A DNA stretch of 64,000 nt, taken from the NCBI GenBank assembly GCA_963753905.1, contig CAVWDZ010000002.1, positions 248,001 through 312,000 of the forward strand, in the 5' to 3' direction. This document shows, in pieces, positions 58,528-64,000 of the stretch (the stretch's first letter is position 1; every line of letters begins with the position of its first letter). Made by a program: the position numbers and the translations under genes. Under the pieces are notes generated by a model. The model ran no database searches. It saw only the letters and a program-made list of their open reading frames with translations, and had not been told where the DNA came from. Origin of the DNA: Bog-756 sp963753905. Its GTDB lineage: Bacteria; Actinomycetota; Acidimicrobiia; Acidimicrobiales; RAAP-2.

Positions 58528-60207
58528 CTACACGATCAAGGCGTTCGGGACGCCTCCCTGTGCCCTGGTCCAATCCGACCACGTCTGGTAGCCACCGTCG
58601 AGGTTTCGGGCAACTACTCCAAGCTCTTGCATCAGCGCTGTGGCTGTATGGCCTCGCTGACCTACCTGGCAGTAGACGACGACCGGCCCGTGACCAAGCG
58701 ACGCCAGGTTGTCACGGAGCGAATCGATCGGAAGATTGATGGACCCTTCGATAGCGCCTGCTGCGTGTTCCTCAGCAGTTCGCACATCGATGACCGGCCA
58801 TCCCTTCTCCACCAGCTGGCCCAACTCCTGTGGCTCAACGATGTCGCAGTCTCCGCTCAGCACGTTCTCCGCCATGTAGCCGAGGAAGTTGACCGGATCC
58901 TTGGCCGATGAGAATGGTGGCGCATAGGCCAGTTCGAGATCGGCGAGCTGATCGGCGGTGATCCCACCGGCCATGGCCGTGGCGATCACGTCGATTCGTT
59001 TGTCCACGCCATTCCGGCCGACGATCTGGGCACCGAGGATCGAGCCATCGGTCGGGTCGAAGATCAGCTTCGCCGCCATGCGAGCCGCCCCCGGGTAGTA
59101 GGACGCGTGGTCGAAGGGGTGGGAATGGATCGCACGGAAGGGTCGGCCGGCGGCTTGCAGCCGCCGTTCGTTCCACCCGACAGTGGCAGCGACGATGTCA
59201 AAGACCTTCACGATGGCCGTACCGAGGGACGGCACTGTCCGCGAGGGTCGCCCGGCGATGTGGTCGGCCACCCTCCGACCCTGGCGGTTGGCCACATTGG
59301 CCAACGCGATGAGAGAGGTGGCATGGGAGATCGCATCAGGCTTCTCTGTGGCATCGCCCACGGCATAGATGTGGGGGTCGTTGGTCTGATTGTCACTGTT
59401 CACCGCGATGCCGCCGCTCGGTCCGAGGTCGAGACCGGCCAGTTCGGCCAGGTGGACGTCCGGCCGCACTCCGATCGCCCCGACGACGACCTCGGCAGCA
59501 AGGACGCGACCGTCGCTCAGGGTGAGCGATCGATCCTCCACCGAGGCGATGGACACTCCCGTCTCGACCGCGACACCGTGGGCTACCAGTTCGTCACGCA
59601 CAAGGATCGCAAGCTCAGGGTCGAGTGGAGCCAGGACTTGCGGGGTGGCCTCGACGATGGTGACCTCGATGCCCTGCCCGACGAGGTTCTCGGCCATTTC
59701 GAGGCCGATGAAACCGGCGCCGATGACCACAGCCGTGTTAGGCGCGACATCGACTTCAGTTGCCAGGCGGGCGGCGTCCTCGACGGTTCTCAGCGTCCGT
59801 ACCCTGTCATAGCCAGGAATGGGCGGTCGCACCGGAGCAGCCCCCATGCTCAGGACCAGTTTGTCGTAGGCGACGATGTCTTCCTGGCCGCTGACAGTCG
59901 ATCGGGCCCTAACCGTGCCGCCGGCCCGGTCGATCGCCACCACCTCCTGGTTGACCCTGACGTCGAGACGGAAGCGGTCGAAGAGCTGCTCCGGGGTCTG
60001 GAGCGTGAGATCCTCCTCTTCTTCGATGAGGCCGCCGACGAAGTAGGGCAGCCCGCAGTTGGCGAACGACACATGCCCTGATCGCTCGAGGACGGTGATG
60101 GTGACGTCAGCGTCGAGGCGGCGAAGGCGTGTGGCAGTGGACATCCCTCCGGCGACCCCACCCACGATTACCACTCGGTTGTTCTGACCATCTGACCCAT
60201 TCATCAT
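58528..60207 (-). CDS. CoA-disulfide reductase-type flavoprotein fused to rhodanese
   Basis: A 559-aa fusion. Residues 1-450 are an FAD/NAD(P)H disulfide reductase: VVIVGGVAGGMSTATRLRR, the single active cysteine Cys51 in HVSFANCGLPYFVGG, the NAD site VVIGAGFIGLEMAENL and YAVGDATE. From about 460 comes a rhodanese domain with active Cys513 in VVVYCQVGQRGH. CoADR-Rhd enzymes reduce CoA polysulfides or persulfides. The ATG at 60207 overlaps the stop of the small Cys-rich gene (ATGA). A CstR-type operator lies at the operon start. Confidence 0.9.
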   Translation of the reverse strand: MMNGSDGQNNRVVIVGGVAGGMSTATRLRRLDADVTITVLERSGHVSFANCGLPYFVGGLIEEEEDLTLQTPEQLFDRFRLDVRVNQEVVAIDRAGGTVRARSTVSGQEDIVAYDKLVLSMGAAPVRPPIPGYDRVRTLRTVEDAARLATEVDVAPNTAVVIGAGFIGLEMAENLVGQGIEVTIVEATPQVLAPLDPELAILVRDELVAHGVAVETGVSIASVEDRSLTLSDGRVLAAEVVVGAIGVRPDVHLAELAGLDLGPSGGIAVNSDNQTNDPHIYAVGDATEKPDAISHATSLIALANVANRQGRRVADHIAGRPSRTVPSLGTAIVKVFDIVAATVGWNERRLQAAGRPFRAIHSHPFDHASYYPGAARMAAKLIFDPTDGSILGAQIVGRNGVDKRIDVIATAMAGGITADQLADLELAYAPPFSSAKDPVNFLGYMAENVLSGDCDIVEPQELGQLVEKGWPVIDVRTAEEHAAGAIEGSINLPIDSLRDNLASLGHGPVVVYCQVGQRGHTATALMQELGVVARNLDGGYQTWSDWTRAQGGVPNALIV

Positions 60208-60365
60208 CGAGAGAACCACGACTTCCTGTTGACCGCTGGCGCCTGCGTGGCCCGACACTGACAGCGCTCATCCGCCGGCACGTCGTCCAATATCTGTTCG
60301 ACGTGGGCTCCACAGCCCCTCCACGTCGGACGACCGCACTGCTTGCATGTCGCAACTCTACACAT
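60204..60365 (-). CDS. Small Cys-rich zinc-ribbon-like protein (53 aa)
   Basis: MCRVATCKQCGRPTWRGCGA then HVEQILDDVPADERCQC: cysteines at 2, 7, 10, 18, 35 and 37 plus His21. This fits a small actinobacterial family with the pattern CxxCgkptWxGCGxHVE...RCxC, probably zinc binding. Its start lies at the edge of the operator 60364-60379, so the mRNA is probably leaderless. It is coupled (ATGA) to the CoA-disulfide reductase gene. A longer frame to 60422 exists, but the ATG at 60365 gives the family-like N-terminus. Sulfur carrier or redox partner is a guess. Confidence 0.7.
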   Translation of the reverse strand: MCRVATCKQCGRPTWRGCGAHVEQILDDVPADERCQCRATQAPAVNRKSWFSR

Positions 60366-60379
60366 ACCCCATAGGGTAT
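60364..60379 (-). promoter_or_regulatory. CsoR/CstR-type operator 1
   Basis: ATACCC-CATA-GGGTAT with perfect arms, at the start of the minus-strand Cys-rich/CoADR operon and overlapping its probable -10 region and first codon. Confidence 0.7.
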
Positions 60380-60434
60380 CAGGAAAGGGGCGCCACCCAC
60401 AACGCTGAACCAGGTTCACCACCGGTCCGGATTG

Positions 60435-60450
60435 ATACCTAGGGGGGTAT
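60435..60450. promoter_or_regulatory. CsoR/CstR-type operator 2
   Basis: ATACCT-AGGG-GGGTAT, one arm base different from the other two sites. It lies just before a -10-like TATTAT (60455-60460) for the MMPL gene. Confidence 0.6.
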
Positions 60451-60467
60451 CTTGTATTATTTCTTCT

Positions 60468-60483
60468 ATACCCCTATGGGTAT
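60468..60483 (+). promoter_or_regulatory. CsoR/CstR-type operator 3
   Basis: ATACCC-CTAT-GGGTAT with perfect arms, 34 bp before the MMPL start codon and downstream of the TATTAT -10, where bound repressor would block transcription. Confidence 0.7.
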
Positions 60484-60517
60484 CAGCGACCGGACCCGAC
60501 CCAAAGGACTGCTCCCC

Positions 60518-62755
60518 ATGACAGCTTCCCTGAGTACCGGCCTCGAATCACCGCCTTCGACTCCAGACGTCGAGAGCCACGACCTGTCCGCGCCGGGCGA
60601 CGGCCGTTCGACCCAGGTGGGGCGTCCCAGTCGGTTCGCCCGGCTCGGCACGTGGGCTGCCACCCACTTCCGCCGAGTCCTCATCGCATGGCTCTTGGTG
60701 GTCCTCGTCTTCGGATTCTTCGCCGTCCACGTCGAGAGCGCGCTCGCCGGCGCTGGGTGGCAGGCCTCCAACAGCCAGTCCGTCGCGGCACGGGCCGTCA
60801 TCCAGAAGGACTTCTCGGGGCTGGGTGCCACCGATCTGCAGGTCGTCATCGTCGACCACCGTGGTCCGATCGCGTCGGACCCGCAGACTCAGGCCATCGT
60901 GGTCAGGGCAACGACCGTGCTCCGGAGCGATCCCCGGGTGTCCACTGTGGTTCCGCCACACGCCGGTGTCTCGATCTCCCGGGATGGTCGGACCGCCATC
61001 ATCACCGCAGGATCAGCTGTGGATTCCAACAAGATGGTGCAGGCGGCCGACGCAGTGGAGCCGAAGCTTGCAGCACTCTCGTCGTCCGGTGTCACCGTGA
61101 CCTTGACCGGCGACAGTGCCCTCTGGGCCGACTTCAACACGGCGAACCGGTCAGCCATGCTGCGGTCGGAGATGCTCTCCTGGCCGGTGACGATCATCAT
61201 CCTGGTCATCGCCTTCGGGAGCCTGGTGGCTGCGGGACTCCCGCTGCTGCTCACGATGGCCGGCCTGCTGGTCGCCGCCGGTGCCCTCGTGATCACCACC
61301 AAGTTCACCCCGGTGTCCATCTGGGCGCTCAACTTCGCACTCATGTTCGCCCTCGCCCTGGGGATCGACTATGCCCTCTTCCTCGTCATGCGGTTCCGTT
61401 CCGCCCTCAAGCGGCGGGGAGCCGAGCCGGGCGACCACCAGGCGATCGTCGCCTCCGTCGCGGAGACGGTGGACACGTCAGGTAAGGCGGTCGCCTTCAG
61501 CGCGCTCACCGTGTTGGCCTCGCTCGCTGCCATCCTGATCGTTCCGAGCCCAGCCTTCCGCTCCATGGCATTCGGGATCATGTTGTCCGTCGTGGCGGTT
61601 CTGGCCGCGACCCTCACTCTCCTGCCGGCGGTCCTCGGGAAGCTCGGGACCAACATCAACAAGGGGAAGATCCGGCTGCGCCGAGGGCCCCGGCCCGAAG
61701 GTGAAGGTCCGCTCGACCGGATGCTGCACTCCTGGGGGAAGTTCATCTGGCGACACCCGTTCCCCATCGGCGCTGCCGCCCTGGTCTTTCTGCTGCTTGC
61801 CGCCACGCCGGTCATCGGCATGCGGACCAACATGCCCTCGATCACCATCGTCCCGCCCAGCGCCAACGCCAGGGTCGGCTACGACCAGGTCACCAACGCC
61901 TTCGGTCCAGGTGCGCCGGGGACACTGCAGGTGGTCGTGCCCGAAGCCGAGCAGGCACAGGCATTGGCCACCCTCTCTCATGCGTCTGGCGTGGCCGGTG
62001 TCGTCCCGGGACCGACCAACGCTTGGTGGACCCTCGACCAGGTGGTCCCGACCACCGGTCCCTCGACCATCACGACAGGTGCGACCATCGACCGCTTGCG
62101 CCAGGCCCTCCCCCCGGGGACCCTGATCGGTGGTGCCGCCGCCGAGAACCACGACCTCCAGCAGACCCTGGCGTCACACACGCCTCTTGTCCTCGGGATC
62201 CTCGGTGTACTCGGATTCCTCCTGCTCCTGATCGCGCTGGGTGCGCCGTTGATCGCCGCAATGGGCGTCCTGATCACCGCTCTGTCTGTAGCCGGGGCCT
62301 TCGGCATCGGACGGCTCATCTTCCAGAACGGGTTCCTCTCCGGTCTGCTGGGCTTCCAGCCGCAGGGCTTCATCGACGCCTGGGCTCCGCTCTTCTTCGG
62401 GGCCATGGTCTTCGGCGTGGCCATGGACTACACGCTCTTCATGCTGTCTGCGGCCAAGGAGCGCTACGAGACCCACCCCGACCCCGAGCACGCCATGATC
62501 GGCTCGATGCGCACTTCGGGACGGGTCGTGCTCTCAGCCGCCGCCGTCATGGTTGCCGTCTTCCTGACCTTCGCCCTGTCCGGGCCGCTGGCCCCCAAGG
62601 AGATGGGGGTGATCCTGGCCATCGCCGTAGCCCTCGACGCTCTGGTCGTTCGACTGGTCGTGCTCCCGGTCGTGCTGCGCCTGGGGATGCACCACAGTTG
62701 GCACCAGCCAAAATGGCTCGGCCGCGTCCTGCCCACGGTGCGGTTCTCGCACTGA
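60518..62755 (+). CDS. MMPL/RND-family membrane transporter
   Basis: A 745-aa protein with the two-half MMPL layout: helix 1 at about 60-80 (VLIAWLLVVLVFGFFAVHV), a large outer domain, and five helices at about 220-400 holding the proton-relay region FALMFALALGIDYALFLVMR. The second half repeats this, with GVAMDYTLFMLSAAKERYET near 635-655. MMPL proteins export lipids or small molecules with the proton gradient. The ATG at 60518 is used; the upstream in-frame ATG lies before operator 3. It is controlled by the operators above and followed by the CstR-like gene. Confidence 0.87.
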   Translation: MTASLSTGLESPPSTPDVESHDLSAPGDGRSTQVGRPSRFARLGTWAATHFRRVLIAWLLVVLVFGFFAVHVESALAGAGWQASNSQSVAARAVIQKDFSGLGATDLQVVIVDHRGPIASDPQTQAIVVRATTVLRSDPRVSTVVPPHAGVSISRDGRTAIITAGSAVDSNKMVQAADAVEPKLAALSSSGVTVTLTGDSALWADFNTANRSAMLRSEMLSWPVTIIILVIAFGSLVAAGLPLLLTMAGLLVAAGALVITTKFTPVSIWALNFALMFALALGIDYALFLVMRFRSALKRRGAEPGDHQAIVASVAETVDTSGKAVAFSALTVLASLAAILIVPSPAFRSMAFGIMLSVVAVLAATLTLLPAVLGKLGTNINKGKIRLRRGPRPEGEGPLDRMLHSWGKFIWRHPFPIGAAALVFLLLAATPVIGMRTNMPSITIVPPSANARVGYDQVTNAFGPGAPGTLQVVVPEAEQAQALATLSHASGVAGVVPGPTNAWWTLDQVVPTTGPSTITTGATIDRLRQALPPGTLIGGAAAENHDLQQTLASHTPLVLGILGVLGFLLLLIALGAPLIAAMGVLITALSVAGAFGIGRLIFQNGFLSGLLGFQPQGFIDAWAPLFFGAMVFGVAMDYTLFMLSAAKERYETHPDPEHAMIGSMRTSGRVVLSAAAVMVAVFLTFALSGPLAPKEMGVILAIAVALDALVVRLVVLPVVLRLGMHHSWHQPKWLGRVLPTVRFSH

Positions 62756-62804
62756 GCTGTGATTCGAGTCACACGGGGAATCCCAAGCTAGAGAAGGAGA
62801 GAGA

Positions 62805-63074
62805 ATGCAACTGCCCGATGAAGTCGTCGAGGATCTTCGGAAGAGGCTGCGCCGCGCCGGAGGCCAAGTACAGGCCGTGGAGACCATGCTTGCAGAAGGC
62901 CGCGAGTGCCGCGACATCGTCACCCAGCTCAGCGCGGCCACCAAGGCCCTCGATCAGGTGGGTTTCCGCCTGATCGCCAGCGGACTGACTTACTGCCTCG
63001 AGCACCCTGACGAGGCGACCGAGTCCGGCTATCCGCTCGATGAGGTCCAGCGCCTGTTCACCAAATTGGCGTGA
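62805..63074 (+). CDS. CsoR-family repressor, CstR (persulfide-sensor)-like
   Basis: An 89-aa four-helix DUF156 protein: LRKRLRRAGGQVQAVETMLA, Cys35 in EGRECRDIVTQLSA and Cys64 in SGLTYCLEHP. Copper-sensing CsoR has Cys-His-Cys with the His four residues before the second Cys; here that position is Gly, as in the two-cysteine persulfide sensor CstR. It should therefore sense reactive sulfur rather than copper, and bind the ATACCC-N4-GGGTAT sites upstream. A good ribosome site (AGAAGGAGAG) precedes the ATG. It lies 49 bp after the MMPL gene. Confidence 0.87.
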   Translation: MQLPDEVVEDLRKRLRRAGGQVQAVETMLAEGRECRDIVTQLSAATKALDQVGFRLIASGLTYCLEHPDEATESGYPLDEVQRLFTKLA

Positions 63075-63162
63075 CCGGATCACAACGGCAACCACGACCG
63101 GAGAAGGAACTGACTTCGGAGTTCTCCACGTTCACGGCACCGACTGCAGGAGGGGCGAGGTG

Positions 63163-63795
63163 ATGACAAGCCAACAGTGGGACGATCGGTACAGGGGAGA
63201 TGAGCTGGTGTGGACCAGCACGCCCAACCAGTTCCTCGTCGCTGAGGCCGTCGGCCTTCGTCCCGGGCGGGCCGTAGACCTTGCCTGTGGAGAGGGTCGC
63301 AACTCGATCTGGCTTGCGCAGCAGGGTTGGGAGGTGACGGGCATTGACTTCTCGCCGGTCGGCCTGGCCAAGGCCAAGCGGTTCGCCGACCTGTGGGGCG
63401 TGAAGGTCACCTGGACCGAGGTGGCTATAGAGGACTGGATTCCACCTCAGGGTGGGTTCGACCTCGTCGCCATGCTCTATCTCCAGCTCCCCCAGCCCGC
63501 TCGCTCCAGAGCGATCGGTTCCGCCGCTTCCGCCTTGGCCCCCGGGGGAACGCTCGTCATCGTGGCCCACGACCTAGAGAACCTGACACGTGGGTATGGC
63601 GGACCACTGGACCCCGCCGTGCTCTATCGGGTGAGCGACGTGACTGAGGCTGCAGTCGATGCCGGCCTCACGATCGACAGAGCCGAGCAGGCTATCCGGG
63701 TGCTGGACACGGACATTGGTCCGCGGGAGGCGCTCGACACCGTCGTCACCGCCCAACGGCCACCTCGGGGAGGACCTTCGGCTTGGTCTCGATAA
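63163..63795 (+). CDS. Class I SAM-dependent methyltransferase (TehB-like)
   Basis: A 210-aa methyltransferase. WDDRYRGDELVWTSTPNQFL is a TehB/thiopurine-methyltransferase-like opening. Motif I is AVDLACGEGRNSIWLAQQGW (about residues 37-56), the acidic loop is VTGIDFSP, and post-motif FDLVAMLYLQLP follows. Relatives methylate tellurite, thiols or other soft nucleophiles. AGGAGG lies 12-17 nt before the ATG; a GTG one codon earlier is possible. It lies in the sulfur-response cluster and might methylate sulfide or persulfide. Confidence 0.85.
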   Translation: MTSQQWDDRYRGDELVWTSTPNQFLVAEAVGLRPGRAVDLACGEGRNSIWLAQQGWEVTGIDFSPVGLAKAKRFADLWGVKVTWTEVAIEDWIPPQGGFDLVAMLYLQLPQPARSRAIGSAASALAPGGTLVIVAHDLENLTRGYGGPLDPAVLYRVSDVTEAAVDAGLTIDRAEQAIRVLDTDIGPREALDTVVTAQRPPRGGPSAWSR

Positions 63796-63888
63796 AGGCG
63801 TAGCTGCTCTGGCTTCGATCCGCTTTTTAGGGCCAAGGAGGGACGAAATGCCCTAGTCGAACCAGGACGTATGACCCACGATGGGATC

Positions 63889-64000
63889 ATGGCCAAACGG
63901 ATCGTGATCCTCGGCGGGGGAACCGGGGGGACGCTCAGCGCCAACCGTCTGCGGCGCGTCTTTCCGCCGAAAGACGTGGAGATCGTCGTCGTGGACAAGA
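63889..64000 (+). CDS. SQR-like FAD-dependent oxidoreductase (partial)
   Basis: Only the first about 37 codons are inside the window: MAKRIVILGGGTGGTLSANR then LRRVFPPKDVEIVVVDK. The GxGxxG-type FAD site and following acidic strand end (VVVD) match the sulfide:quinone oxidoreductase/FCSD-like flavoproteins. An ATG six codons upstream (63871) is also possible. Its position after a CstR-like gene supports SQR, but the catalytic cysteines are not in view. Confidence 0.6.
   Translation, partial: MAKRIVILGGGTGGTLSANRLRRVFPPKDVEIVVVDK

Noticed and set aside
60366..60422. N-terminal extension of the small Cys-rich protein
   Set aside because: It would run through the operator and lacks the family-like MCR start.
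62805..63074. Copper-sensing CsoR or formaldehyde-sensing FrmR
   Set aside because: The His ligand before the second Cys is replaced by Gly and no FrmR N-terminal Pro/His arrangement is seen; CstR fits better.

Overview
The window is high-GC, gene-dense chromosomal DNA from an actinobacterium. Evidence: two mycothiol-dependent-isomerase-like proteins plus a third related one, an F420/PPOX-type flavoprotein, a DUF3052 protein, an LCP cell-wall ligase, bacterial NHEJ genes (Ku, split LigD), SoxR, a SARP-type regulator and many ATGA/GTGA start-stop overlaps. The repeat module beginning G-Y-Y-E-V-A-S-D-G-G in the protein at 55831-57783 is a type I associate with Acidimicrobiia. That class is an inference, not a proof. 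I saw no rRNA, tRNA or CRISPR array.

0-12.6 kb: small metabolic and stress genes. They include a SoxR/SDR divergent pair with a textbook 19-bp-spacer SoxR promoter, a QueA-like enzyme, an enoyl-CoA hydratase, an LCP protein, an APC permease, and a DrrAB-type ABC exporter divergent from its probable TetR repressor. 12.8-17.8 kb: a secreted protein with eight Ig-like repeats and a C-terminal G1 (glutamic) peptidase, then VOC, MBL-fold and CMD proteins.

17.9-37.7 kb: DNA repair, toxin-antitoxin and regulatory region. Ku is separated from the LigD polymerase and LigD PE-ligase genes by an XRE/nucleotidyltransferase pair. A paralogous copy of that pair, with a matching operator-like promoter, lies about 10.5 kb away, divergent from a hipBA pair. 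Between them are a four-gene coupled operon (ECF sigma, anti-sigma, ABC ATPase, ABC permease), a TIGR03086-type protein, and an overlapping HD-hydrolase/NPP-phosphodiesterase pair. A SWIM/SNF2 helicase pair and an MFS/MarR operon follow.

37.7-48 kb: a cNMP-binding protein and adenylate-cyclase pair, then a visibly less GC-biased segment. It holds a 1175-aa SARP-AAA regulator, a small propeptide-like protein, an HExxH metalloprotease, a CHAT (caspase-like) protein and a permuted-papain (YiiX-like) protein. This protease cluster is the best candidate for an undescribed system. 48-57.8 kb: a cell-envelope module (surface protein, beta-propeller lipoprotein with a one-base frameshift, two large polytopic envelope enzymes, a sortase, and a secreted repeat protein).

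58.5-64 kb: a probable persulfide/sulfide-response regulon. A CstR-like sensor, three ATACCC-N4-GGGTAT operators, a 53-aa Cys-rich protein coupled to a CoA-disulfide reductase-rhodanese fusion, an MMPL transporter, a methyltransferase, and the start of an SQR-like flavoprotein cut by the window end.
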